Assembly: GCA_003501385.1 (NCBI GenBank)
Contig: DNPN01000003.1
Coordinates: 1-11,318 of the forward strand
Origin: Rhizobium sp.
GTDB taxonomy: Bacteria; Pseudomonadota; Alphaproteobacteria; Rhizobiales; Rhizobiaceae
Length of the DNA stretch: 11,318 nt
Direction of reading: 5' to 3'
Below are positions 1 through 7,534 of the stretch, piece after piece. Every line of letters begins with the position of its first letter. Position 1 is the stretch's first letter. The notes beneath the pieces are model-generated. The model searched no databases and was not told where the DNA came from. It saw only the letters and a program-made list of their open reading frames with translations. The position numbers were made by a program, and so were the translations under genes.

Positions 1-32
1 ATCCCCAGGTTCGAATCCTGGCGCCCCAGCCA
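1..32 (+). tRNA. 3' end of a tRNA, probably tRNA-Gln (truncated by window start)
   Basis: The first 32 bases hold a T arm (stem 5-9 with 17-21, loop TTCGAAT at 10-16), the 3' acceptor strand at 22-28, a G discriminator at 29 and an encoded CCA at 30-32. The 5' half and the anticodon lie outside the window, so identity is not read directly. An acceptor strand ending in A72 with a G73 discriminator fits bacterial tRNA-Gln, which starts with an unusual U1-A72 pair. No integrase or repeated tRNA end is visible nearby. Confidence 0.85.
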
Positions 33-324
33 CAATTTCAATTTTTTCAACCATGTTAATCACACCTTTTGGTTTGATGTCGTCTGCACGTGCGCTCGCC
101 AGAGGTTGCGGCTTATGGTGCCTGACGGTCCAAATCTTAATGCGCCGCGCAACGCGTTTATGCATTTTTCACTATATTCTTTGGTGAGGGTTTAACCTTA
201 ACGGCTCTATAAATTCGTCATTCCCTAAGGGATTTTTTTATTGTGTAGCGATGCGGGTGTCGGAGAGGGGTCTTCTGACGCAACGATGTTCTGTGTCTTG
301 TATTGAGTTCAGTGAGTACAGCGT
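33..324 (+). promoter_or_regulatory. Gene-free leader between tRNA and flagellin; possible flagellin promoter
   Basis: No coding region is supported here. A T-rich stretch right after the tRNA (about 37-48) could end tRNA transcription. At 192-205 two TTAAC half-sites lie in tandem (TTAACCTTAACG), resembling the TTAACC half-site bound by the alphaproteobacterial cell-cycle regulator CtrA. A TATAAA at 208-213 could be a -10 element, but no well-spaced -35 is evident. If used, the flagellin mRNA would have an untranslated leader of about 100 nt. Both motif assignments are inference from short matches. Confidence 0.3.
222..239 (+). terminator. Small terminator-like hairpin with T run in flagellin leader
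   Basis: TCCC (222-225) pairs with GGGA (229-232) around a 3-nt loop and is followed directly by seven Ts (233-239). A 4-bp stem is weak for an intrinsic terminator. It could be a minor stop for read-through from the tRNA, a leader structure of the flagellin mRNA, or chance. Confidence 0.25.
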
Positions 325-1290
325 ATGGTGAGTAAAAACACAAATGTGGCCGCTTATACGGCCCTTGAGAGCTTGCGCAGCAATGATGCAAGTCTCAGTG
401 CCAGCCACGGGAGGATTTCCTCGGGCTATCGGGTGGCAGATCCGTCCGATAATGCCGCTTACTGGTCGATTGCCACCACCATGCGCTCCGATAATCGATC
501 GATTTCGTCGGTGCAGGATGCGCTGAATATGGCCGGAAGTGTGTTGGACACCGCCTATAACGGTATGAGCACGGCCACAGACCTGATGCAGAAAGTCAAA
601 TCGCGCCTTGTCACGGCGCGCGAAACGGGGGTTGATCGCAACAAGATCAACACAGAGCTTGAAGAAATTCGCCAGCAATTCCGCTCTATCGCCGAATCCT
701 CCTCCTTTTCCAAGGAGAACTGGATGCAACGTTCGTCTGTGAGTGATCCGGGCAATCGGGATCTTGTCGGCTCCTTTGTGCGAGACAAATCCGGAGCCAT
801 TAGCGTTAACACCATCAACTATGACATCAATGGTCAAATCGGGACCTCCAAAGTCAATTATCTCGTGGATGATGTGGAGGGTGATCGAGGGATTTTGACC
901 GGTTCCGGTTTTTCCACCGAACTTGGCACAGCAAAAACCTGGGTGATGTTCAACGGTACCAATGCCGGAACCAATTACGATGAAATCAGACTGGATGAGA
1001 ATACCTCGACATCAGACATTGATGAGATGATCAAGGTTGTCGATCTCATGACAGAGCGCATGACCGATGTGGCCAGTCAGTTGGGGGCTATGAACAACCG
1101 CGTGGATACGCAATATGAATTCGCCAAGGATCTGCAAGGCACAATCAGCAAGGGGGTCGGCGGCATGGTGGATACCGATATGGATATGGAATCCAGTCGT
1201 TTGAAAGCGTTGCAGGTTCGACAACAGATCGGGATGCAATCTCTCTCTATTGTCAATACCAGCGTTCAGTCGGTCATGAAGCTGTTGTAG
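325..1290 (+). CDS. Flagellin (rhizobial type), lone copy
   Basis: This 321-residue protein is a flagellin, the subunit of the flagellar filament exported through the flagellar type III apparatus. The conserved N-terminal D0/D1 region covers about residues 1-140 and includes RISSGYRVADPSDNAAYWSI and a following VQDAL heptad segment. The C-terminal D1/D0 helix runs from about 235 to the end and finishes in the hydrophobic pattern expected for filament packing (SIVNTSVQSVMKLL). The central domain is short, and the length matches rhizobial flagellins of roughly 300-430 residues. The first residues (MVSKNTNVAAYTALESLR) differ from the common rhizobial start, so this may be a secondary or divergent filament protein. 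An in-frame TGA at 313-315 fixes the start at or after 325; the upstream Shine-Dalgarno is weak (AGTGAG, 311-316). No other flagellar gene is present. Its stop lies one base from the convergent ClC stop. I cannot assign it to flaA, B, C or D. Confidence 0.93.
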   Translation: MVSKNTNVAAYTALESLRSNDASLSASHGRISSGYRVADPSDNAAYWSIATTMRSDNRSISSVQDALNMAGSVLDTAYNGMSTATDLMQKVKSRLVTARETGVDRNKINTELEEIRQQFRSIAESSSFSKENWMQRSSVSDPGNRDLVGSFVRDKSGAISVNTINYDINGQIGTSKVNYLVDDVEGDRGILTGSGFSTELGTAKTWVMFNGTNAGTNYDEIRLDENTSTSDIDEMIKVVDLMTERMTDVASQLGAMNNRVDTQYEFAKDLQGTISKGVGGMVDTDMDMESSRLKALQVRQQIGMQSLSIVNTSVQSVMKLL

Positions 1291-1291
1291 T

Positions 1292-2650
1292 TCAGGTTGG
1301 GTGTGTGGTGGTGCCGCGCTCTGCGGCACGGCTTGCGCGGATGGCTTCGGCCTCAAACGGGCGCGAAAGGCCGTGATAAAGCGGCTCGCGCGATAGAATT
1401 CGTGATGTGGCATAGCCCAGCATGGAGGTCAGCATGATGGGAATGACGGCATCGTGGTTGGCGGTCATTTCCATGATGATGACGAAAGCGGTCATGGGGG
1501 CTTGCACAACACCTGCAAAATAGCCCGCCATGCCCAATACGGCCCCCAATGTGATGCTTGAGCCAAGCAAGCTTGCTGCGCTGCTGCCTAGGCCAGCGCC
1601 CACCGACAGCGAGGGGGCGAAAATGCCACCAGGAATGCCAGAGATCATCGTCAGGAACGAGGCGGCAAGCTTTTCGGCAAAGAACACCAGTGGCAACGCA
1701 TGGCCTTCCACAGCACCTCTCGCCTGCTCATAGCCGGTGCCATAGGTCAAGCCACTTGAGGCAATGCCGATGAGTGCAACACCCAGTCCGCACAGGCCAG
1801 CCAGCAGCAATTTGCGCTTCAGCGGCGTGGTGGATGTCTGCACCCAGCGCCGTATGCGGCGAGACATGTAAAGCGCCATGGCGCTGAACAATGCCCCCGC
1901 CGCGCCGCCGCCGATGCCGCAGACTGGCACCAGCAGCCAATCCAGCAGGCTGGTGGCACCCGGATTGGCCACTCCGAAATAGGTGTAATTGCCCACCAGA
2001 CCTAATGCTGCGAGCCCGGAAATGATGACGGCGGTCAAGACCAGACCGTTGATGCGGGAATGATAGGTTTTGCTCATTTCCTCAATGGCAAAGACAATTC
2101 CGGCCAATGGTGTGTTGAAGGCGGCGGCGATCCCGGCAGCAGAACCGGCGAGAATCAGACCATTGGCCTGGGCCATGCCGCCAATACGGGCCGATAACAG
2201 CATGATGGATGCCCCCACCTGCACGGTTGGCCCCTCGCGCCCGATGGAACCGCCACACAGGAGACCAATGGTGGTTAGCAGAATTTTGCCGATAGCAATC
2301 TTGATGGACAAAAGGGTGTCGCGGCCAGCGGCAGTGTTCACATGACGCGCGGCAATGGCCTGCGGAATGCCAGACCCTTGTGAGGCCGGAAAATAGCGCT
2401 CTGCCATGAAGGTGCAAACCAGAAAGCCGGCTGGAGCTATCAGCAGAGGCCAGAGAAAGGCCCAGGAACCTGAATGGGTGATGCTGTGAAACAAGGCCTG
2501 AGCAGCATCGGCGGCCTTGGCAAAGCCAACACTGGCGATGCCGATCGCGCTTGCACCAGCCCAGAACACCAGCCGCATTTTCCAGATGCGCCAGGAGCCA
2601 CCAAGCGCTCTTGATTGGCGCATCAGTTTCGAACGTCTTGATCTATTCAC
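1292..2650 (-). CDS. ClC-family chloride/proton antiporter
   Basis: This 452-residue membrane protein carries all the ClC ion-pathway signatures: GSGIP (92-96), GREGP (137-141, gating Glu139), FNTPLAGIVFAIEEM (178-192) and GIPGGIFAP (338-346), plus a Tyr in PLYHG (425) at the position of the chloride-coordinating tyrosine. Glu191 of the EEM motif corresponds to the internal proton glutamate (E203) of E. coli ClcA, so coupled 2Cl-/H+ exchange is more likely than a channel. It is not a fluoride-type CLC-F, because the filter reads GSGIP/GREGP. There is no C-terminal CBS pair. The start is a GTG at 2650 with GGAG (complement of 2657-2660) six bases upstream; an ATG nine codons in is the alternative. 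It stands alone: convergent with flagellin and divergent from the MprF-like gene. Likely roles are acid resistance or chloride homeostasis. Confidence 0.93.
   Translation of the reverse strand: MNRSRRSKLMRQSRALGGSWRIWKMRLVFWAGASAIGIASVGFAKAADAAQALFHSITHSGSWAFLWPLLIAPAGFLVCTFMAERYFPASQGSGIPQAIAARHVNTAAGRDTLLSIKIAIGKILLTTIGLLCGGSIGREGPTVQVGASIMLLSARIGGMAQANGLILAGSAAGIAAAFNTPLAGIVFAIEEMSKTYHSRINGLVLTAVIISGLAALGLVGNYTYFGVANPGATSLLDWLLVPVCGIGGGAAGALFSAMALYMSRRIRRWVQTSTTPLKRKLLLAGLCGLGVALIGIASSGLTYGTGYEQARGAVEGHALPLVFFAEKLAASFLTMISGIPGGIFAPSLSVGAGLGSSAASLLGSSITLGAVLGMAGYFAGVVQAPMTAFVIIMEMTANHDAVIPIMLTSMLGYATSRILSREPLYHGLSRPFEAEAIRASRAAERGTTTHPT
1311..1329. other. Perfect 7-bp hairpin just past the flagellin stop
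   Basis: GTGCCGC (1311-1317) and GCGGCAC (1323-1329) form a perfect stem with a 5-nt loop, 20 bases after the flagellin stop and inside the last codons of the ClC gene. No T run follows on either strand, so it is not a classical intrinsic terminator. It could protect the flagellin mRNA 3' end or act with Rho. Confidence 0.35.
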
Positions 2651-2909
2651 GGTCTGCTCCGTGTTTTGCTATGAAATATTGGCTGGCATGCAAGGCTGTG
2701 TGTGACAGGCCCTTTAAATCTGCCGTCAGGCAGTGCTCTAAGCACCTTATGCCGCAGATGCAAGGACAGTGTGTTGCGAGGGTGGTAAATGATGATTCAT
2801 TGATGGTCCCTGTCAGTTTTACGGTTCTGTTTCATTGCCTGTTTACGCATGCATGGCAAAACTTGCGCACATATGAAATGCTAATATAAAGGTGAGTGGG
2901 GGATTGCTC
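2651..2909. promoter_or_regulatory. Divergent promoter region between ClC and MprF-like genes
   Basis: These 259 bases separate two divergent start codons and must hold both promoters. The ClC Shine-Dalgarno (GGAG) is at 2657-2660 on the minus strand. Toward the plus-strand gene, an AT-rich TAATATAAA at 2882-2890 is a possible -10, but it sits very close to the start at 2910. No strong inverted repeat, RNA gene or small ORF stands out. Confidence 0.3.
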
Positions 2910-4217
2910 ATGGGTGAAATGTCACAGATCCGAGATCGAGCAGAGCTGGAATCAGCGCCTGCCGCATCACGGCGCAAGCACCGGATTGGACAATGGCGGG
3001 ATTGGAGCCGATGGTCCAATATCAATCTGCTGCGTATTCTGGGTTGCCTGGCATTGGCACTTGTGGGGCTGGAGTTGCTGCTGGAGCCACTGACGGAATT
3101 GGGTTTTGCCTATCGCATCACCCATAGCGTGGGGCAGGGTGGCACCATGACACTTTTCTTCATTGTCGCAGCGACCATCGGCCGCAACACATTAAGCCGA
3201 GCGATGCCGAAAGCTGCTTTCGGGCCAGAGAAAACTGATATTCAGCTGGCACGGGATATTGTGGCACAACAGGATGACGCCGCTGCCGGATTGGTGGCTT
3301 TGGGCGATAAGCAGATTCTGTTTTCCGATTGCGGACAGGCCTTTTTGATGTACGGCAGGCGCGGCCGCACCTGGGTGGTTCTGGCTGATCCGGTTGGTCC
3401 TCGCGCGGTTTGGCCCAATTTGGTCACGAAAATGGTGCGCAAGGCAAAAGCCGCTGGACACCGCGTGGCCTTCTATCAGGTGTCGCAAGCCTTTCTGCCC
3501 ACGGCGGTTGATTCCGGTTTTCGGCTTTTCAAGCTGGGCGATCAGGCGGTGGTGGATCTGCCGGGATTTGACCTGAAGGGCGGTGATTGGCTGAAGCTGC
3601 GCCGATCCATCAATCGCGCCGAGCGCGACGGGTTGGAATTTGCGGTTTTAGCCCCGGCAGAGGTGGCACTGGTGATGGATGAACTGGGCGCGGTGTCCGA
3701 TACATGGCTTGCCCATCACAATGCCACTGAGAAGGGCTTTTCACTGGGCACGTTTCAGCGCGGCTATGTTGCTTCTCATCCTCTTGCGGTTATTCGACTG
3801 GCGGGCCGTATCGTGGCATTTGCCAATATCCTCACCACGCAAACCCGGAGCGGCGCATTTATTGATCTGATGCGCCATGTGCCGGGCGTTCATCGCGGAG
3901 CGATGGATCTGCTGTTTGTGCGCACGATCCAGCATTTGCAGGCCGAGGGCTATCAACAGCTCAATCTTGGCATGGCACCCTTGTCTGGCCTCTCCAATCG
4001 CAGTTGTGCGCCGCTGTGGCATCGTCTGGGCCGGTTTGTGTTTGAGCACGGCGAGCGGTTTTATAATTTCAAAGGCGTGCAGGCTTTCAAAACCAAGTTT
4101 CACCCGGAGTGGCAGCCACGCTATCTGGCCGTTTACGACAAGCGGCAGGTGCCCGAAACGGTGATTGATATCGTGCTTTTGATTGGCGGAGGTCTGCGCG
4201 GGCTGGTGCGACGGTGA
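2910..4217 (+). CDS. Short MprF/LpiA-like aminoacyl-phosphatidylglycerol synthase domain protein (DUF2156)
   Basis: The C-terminal 300 or so residues match the catalytic domain of MprF/LpiA enzymes, which move an amino acid (usually Lys) from aminoacyl-tRNA to phosphatidylglycerol and so lower the negative charge of the membrane. Diagnostic blocks are ATEKGFSLGTF (272-282), AFANI (303-307), DLMRH (319-323), NLGMAPLSGL (352-361) and YNFKGVQAFKTKFHPEWQPR (385-404), numbering from the ATG at 2910. Full MprF proteins (about 850 residues) have an N-terminal multi-helix flippase; here only two hydrophobic segments (about 38-58 and 77-91) precede the domain. I prefer ATG 2910 (435 residues) because GGGGGA (2898-2903) is well placed; a GTG at 2892 would add six residues. 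It lies alone, not next to an acvB/atvA-like gene. It could be an orphan synthase paralogue, or make another lipid. The substrate is not readable from sequence. Confidence 0.85.
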   Translation: MGEMSQIRDRAELESAPAASRRKHRIGQWRDWSRWSNINLLRILGCLALALVGLELLLEPLTELGFAYRITHSVGQGGTMTLFFIVAATIGRNTLSRAMPKAAFGPEKTDIQLARDIVAQQDDAAAGLVALGDKQILFSDCGQAFLMYGRRGRTWVVLADPVGPRAVWPNLVTKMVRKAKAAGHRVAFYQVSQAFLPTAVDSGFRLFKLGDQAVVDLPGFDLKGGDWLKLRRSINRAERDGLEFAVLAPAEVALVMDELGAVSDTWLAHHNATEKGFSLGTFQRGYVASHPLAVIRLAGRIVAFANILTTQTRSGAFIDLMRHVPGVHRGAMDLLFVRTIQHLQAEGYQQLNLGMAPLSGLSNRSCAPLWHRLGRFVFEHGERFYNFKGVQAFKTKFHPEWQPRYLAVYDKRQVPETVIDIVLLIGGGLRGLVRR

Positions 4218-4220
4218 TGT

Positions 4221-5873
4221 TTACCGATCACTCACCCGCCAATTCGGATTGATCCATGGCTCCTGATTGCTGCGGGGCAGGGGCTGCTTGCCCAGAATAT
4301 GGTCGGATGCCTTTTCCCCGGTCATGATCGAAGGGCCGTTGAGATTGCCATAGGTGACATGCGGGAAGATGGATGAATCCGCAACGCGCAAGGCTTCCAC
4401 GCCAATCACCTTGCAGGTGGGATCAACCACAGCCATCGGGTCATCCTCACGGCCCATTTTGCAGGTGCCGCAGGGGTGATAGGCTCCTTCCAGATGCTCG
4501 CGAAGATAGGCATCAATCTCATCGTCGGTCTGCACATTCAATCCCGGCGCAATTTCAGTTTGGCGATAGGGATCAAAGGCTTTTTGCGCAAATATCTCGC
4601 GAGTGATCCGCACGGCGTGGCGGAATTTGATCCAGTCTTCCGCATCGCTCATGTAGTTGAAACGCAAAACGGGCGCGTCTTTGACATCGGGTGAGCGCAA
4701 GGTTACGGAGCCGCGTGACTTCGACATGTTGTAGCCCACATGGGCCTGAAAGCCGTGGCCTTCTGCCGATGATTTGCCATCGTAAGACACGGCAATCGGC
4801 AGGAAGTGGTATTGCAGATCTGGCCATTTGACGCCAGCACTTGAGCGGATAAAGGCAGCCGATTCAAACTGGTTGGAGGTGCCAAGGCCCTTTTTGAAAA
4901 ACAGCCATTGCGCCCCCACAACGCCTTTCCAGAACCAGTTGTTTTTGGAATGCAGGGTAATGGGCAGTTTCGATTTGAACTGGTGGTAATATTCCAGATG
5001 GTCTTGCAGGTTCTGGCCAACGCCTGCGCGATCTGCCACCACATCAATACCCATCTCGCGCACATGCGCAGCCGGACCAATGCCAGACAGCAGCAGCAGT
5101 TTTGGCGAGTTGAAGGCAGAGGCTGCTACAATCACCTCGCGGTTGGCGCGAATCACCTCGATCTTGCCAGCAATTTCCACCTCCACGCCGACAGCCCGGC
5201 GACCTTCCAGCACAATCTTGCGGGCAAAGCAGCGGATCAGACGGCAATTGTCACGCTTCAATGCCGGTTTCAGATAGGCATTGGCGGTGGACCAGCGGCG
5301 GCCTTGCCAGCTGGTCTGTTCCATCAGGCCAAAGCCCTCCTGCTGGCGGCCGTTATAATCCTCGGTGGCAGGAAAGCCCGCCTGCCGCCCGGCGTCAATA
5401 AAGGCCTGATACAGCGGGTTTTTCACCTCGCCCCGGCGCACATGCAAAGGGCCTTTGGTGCCACGCCAGCCGTCTTCACCGCCATGAGAATGCTCCATGC
5501 GCTTGAAGTAAGGCAGCACATCAGCATAGGCCCAGCCATTGGCACCCAGCTCGTCCCAGCGGTTAAAATCCTCCGCATGGCCGCGCACATAGACCATGCC
5601 ATTGATGGAGGACGAGCCACCCACCACCTTGCCACGCGGTGCAATCATCCGGCGATTGTTCAGATGTGGCTCCGGCTCACTCAGATAACCCCAATTGTAA
5701 CGATCCATATTCATGGGAAAGGCAAGGGCGGCGGGCATTTGCACAAAGGGGCCAATATCTGATCCGCCAAATTCCAGCACGATGACCGTATGCTTGCCAT
5801 CTTCCGAGAGGCGATAAGCCATGGCCGCGCCTGCCGAGCCGGAACCGATGATGATGAAGTCTGCCTGTTGCAT
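4221..5873 (-). CDS. betA: Choline dehydrogenase BetA (GMC flavoprotein)
   Basis: BetA oxidises choline to betaine aldehyde with FAD, passing electrons to the membrane chain. The 550-residue product starts with the FAD-binding Rossmann motif GSGSAG (10-15), carries the GMC signature GKVVGGSSSINGMVYVRG (81-98) and ends with the active-site region containing His466 (GAYHPCGTC) and Asn510 (TYGNLNGPS). Its length fits BetA (about 550). I start at the ATG at 5873, which puts the Rossmann fold at the N terminus and has TTAGGG about eight bases upstream. The open frame extends 26 codons further, but that part is translated from a palindromic repeat and reads as low-complexity Gly/Pro. It is the last gene of the betC-to-betA operon, separated from betB by about 200 bp. 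Its stop lies three bases from the convergent MprF-like stop. Confidence 0.95.
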   Translation of the reverse strand: MQQADFIIIGSGSAGAAMAYRLSEDGKHTVIVLEFGGSDIGPFVQMPAALAFPMNMDRYNWGYLSEPEPHLNNRRMIAPRGKVVGGSSSINGMVYVRGHAEDFNRWDELGANGWAYADVLPYFKRMEHSHGGEDGWRGTKGPLHVRRGEVKNPLYQAFIDAGRQAGFPATEDYNGRQQEGFGLMEQTSWQGRRWSTANAYLKPALKRDNCRLIRCFARKIVLEGRRAVGVEVEIAGKIEVIRANREVIVAASAFNSPKLLLLSGIGPAAHVREMGIDVVADRAGVGQNLQDHLEYYHQFKSKLPITLHSKNNWFWKGVVGAQWLFFKKGLGTSNQFESAAFIRSSAGVKWPDLQYHFLPIAVSYDGKSSAEGHGFQAHVGYNMSKSRGSVTLRSPDVKDAPVLRFNYMSDAEDWIKFRHAVRITREIFAQKAFDPYRQTEIAPGLNVQTDDEIDAYLREHLEGAYHPCGTCKMGREDDPMAVVDPTCKVIGVEALRVADSSIFPHVTYGNLNGPSIMTGEKASDHILGKQPLPRSNQEPWINPNWRVSDR

Positions 5874-5902
5874 TGTGGTTACCCTAATCTTTTGATGGAA
5901 GA

Positions 5903-5944
5903 ACCCCTCCCCACCCCCTCCCCACAAGGGGGAGGGGCTAACCC
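5903..5944 (+). repeat. GC-rich palindromic intergenic repeat, copy 1
   Basis: This copy holds a self-complementary core, CCCTCCCC then GGGGGAGGGG around a short ACAA loop (about 5916-5937). Its inverse lies at 6021-6058: with flanking bases, 36 of 43 positions match by hand alignment to the reverse complement. Such elements are common between rhizobial genes. It lies in the betB-betA gap and would fold in the operon mRNA. Upstream in-frame translation through it creates the false N-terminal extension of betA. Confidence 0.75.
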
Positions 5945-6020
5945 GCAGCAACCGTTCTGCCCAAAAGAAAGCTTACGCCTTGCGATGACGGTTGAAAGGA
6001 ATGCGGAGGGAGCGGCAGAT

Positions 6021-6058
6021 TAAGCCCTCCCCCTTGCGGGGAGGGTTTGGGAGGGGTC
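6021..6058 (-). repeat. GC-rich palindromic intergenic repeat, copy 2 (inverted)
   Basis: This is the inverted partner of 5903-5944, with core CCCTCCCCC / GGGGAGGG around a short TTGC loop. It starts 12 bases past the betB stop. The two copies face each other across about 75 bp, so the mRNA can form either two small hairpins or one long one. No T run follows in the direction of operon transcription, so any effect on betA expression would be through RNA stability or partial attenuation. This is inference. Confidence 0.75.
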
Positions 6059-6070
6059 TTTTGGAATTGC

Positions 6071-7534
6071 TCAATAGGGCGCTTCACATTTCCCCATGCC
6101 GACATACACCGTCTTTAGCTCCGAATAATGCTCCAGCGCCGCCAGCGAGTTTTCGCGACCAAAGCCGGATTGCTTGGAGCCGCCAAACGGCATTTCCACC
6201 GGGCAGAGGTTATAAGTGTTGATCCACAGTGTTCCGGCCTCCAGCTGATCCACCACGCGGTGGGCGCGGGTGATGTCGGCAGTGAACACGCCGCCAGCTA
6301 AGCCGAATTCGGTGGCATTGGCGCGGGCAATCACGTCCGTCTCGTCGTCAAAATCCAGCACGCACATCACCGGGCCAAAAATCTCTTCGCGGGCGATGGT
6401 CATGCCGTCGGTGACATCGGCAAACACGGTTGGCTGAATGAAGGCACCGGTGCCGGACGCACTGTTGGGAATGCCACCCCCGGTGATCAGCGTTGCACCT
6501 TCGGCCTTGCCCTTGTCGATATAGGACAGCACCTTTTCGCGCTGTGCCATTGACACCAAAGGCCCCATCTGGGTGGCCTCATCCTGCGGATCGCCAATGA
6601 TAATTGCTTCGGTGCGCGCCTTCAGGCGCTCAAGGAACACCTGCTTGATGGCGCTATGAACAAACACCCGCGTGCCGTTGGAGCAGACCTGTCCGGTGGA
6701 GTAGAAATTCGCCAGCATCGCCCCGGAAATGGCGCTGTCGATATCGGCATCATCAAACACGATGAGAGGCGATTTGCCGCCCAATTCCATGGTCACATGC
6801 TTCAAATGCCCGGCAGCAGCAGCCGCAACTTTGCGCCCCGTCAGCACTGAACCCGTCAGCGAGACTTTCGCGACATCAGGATGATTGACCAGCAAAGGCC
6901 CGGTGTCGCGGTCACCCTGAATGACGTTGAACACGCCCTTGGGCGCACCCGCCTCAATCAAAATCTCGGCAATCTTCAACGCCCCCAATGGCGTCGTTTC
7001 TGATGGCTTGAACACCATGGCATTGCCAGCGGCCAGAGCCGGAGCCGATTTCCAGCAGGCGATCTGCTGCGGATAGTTCCACGCACCAATGCCCACACAG
7101 ACGCCAAGGGGAACGCGTTTGGTATAGGCAAAATCATGGCCCAGCGGAATATGGCTGCCGTTGAGTCCTGCGGCGGCAATACCACCAAAAAACTCAAAAC
7201 TATCCGCGCCGGATGTCGGGTCTGCCACGATGGTTTCCTGAATCGGCTTTCCAGTGTCCAGCGTTTCCAACTCCGACAGTTCGCGGTTACGCTCGCGCAT
7301 GATGTCGGCGGCCTTTTTCAACACCCGGCCACGCGCCGTGAGGCTAAGAGCGGCCCATTCCTTCTGCGCCCGTTTGGCCGAGGCAATGGCCTGCTCGACA
7401 ATTGCAGGCGTGGCCGCATGCAGCCTTGCAATCACCTCGCCGGTGGCGGGGTAGATGCTCTCAATCACGGTGCCAGCGGCGTCTTCAACGTATGCGCCAT
7501 CAATGAAGTGGGAGGCTTTAGGTTGGGCTTTCAT
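6071..7534 (-). CDS. betB: Betaine aldehyde dehydrogenase BetB
   Basis: BetB oxidises betaine aldehyde to glycine betaine with NAD(P)+, the last step of the osmoprotectant pathway. The 487-residue protein has the aldehyde dehydrogenase landmarks in order: WNYP with Asn153, FKPSE at 175-179, catalytic base Glu250 in MELGGKSP, catalytic Cys284 in GQVCSNGTR, EEIFGP, and PFGGSKQSGFGRE near the end. The length equals typical BetB (about 490). The ATG overlaps the TGA of the upstream TPR gene (ATGA), suggesting translational coupling. The first codons (coding MKAQP) recur at 8450-8437, where they are fused to a copied betC tail (see the scar entry). An ALDH of other specificity is possible in principle, but the betC/betA context and the sequence argue for BetB. 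Confidence 0.95.
   Translation of the reverse strand: MKAQPKASHFIDGAYVEDAAGTVIESIYPATGEVIARLHAATPAIVEQAIASAKRAQKEWAALSLTARGRVLKKAADIMRERNRELSELETLDTGKPIQETIVADPTSGADSFEFFGGIAAAGLNGSHIPLGHDFAYTKRVPLGVCVGIGAWNYPQQIACWKSAPALAAGNAMVFKPSETTPLGALKIAEILIEAGAPKGVFNVIQGDRDTGPLLVNHPDVAKVSLTGSVLTGRKVAAAAAGHLKHVTMELGGKSPLIVFDDADIDSAISGAMLANFYSTGQVCSNGTRVFVHSAIKQVFLERLKARTEAIIIGDPQDEATQMGPLVSMAQREKVLSYIDKGKAEGATLITGGGIPNSASGTGAFIQPTVFADVTDGMTIAREEIFGPVMCVLDFDDETDVIARANATEFGLAGGVFTADITRAHRVVDQLEAGTLWINTYNLCPVEMPFGGSKQSGFGRENSLAALEHYSELKTVYVGMGKCEAPY

Noticed and set aside
1..324. tRNA 3' end as an integration (att) site of a mobile island
   Set aside because: No integrase, no repeat of the tRNA end and no mobility genes are seen; the genes that follow are ordinary chromosomal types.
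4908..5762. Plus-strand open frame (284 codons) opposite betA
   Set aside because: Antisense to a gene with a complete set of GMC motifs; no domain and no ribosome-binding site of note.
5874..5951. 26-codon N-terminal extension of betA
   Set aside because: It is translated from the palindromic repeat (Ser/Pro/Gly-rich) and lies before the Rossmann motif, which normally starts within a few residues of the N terminus.
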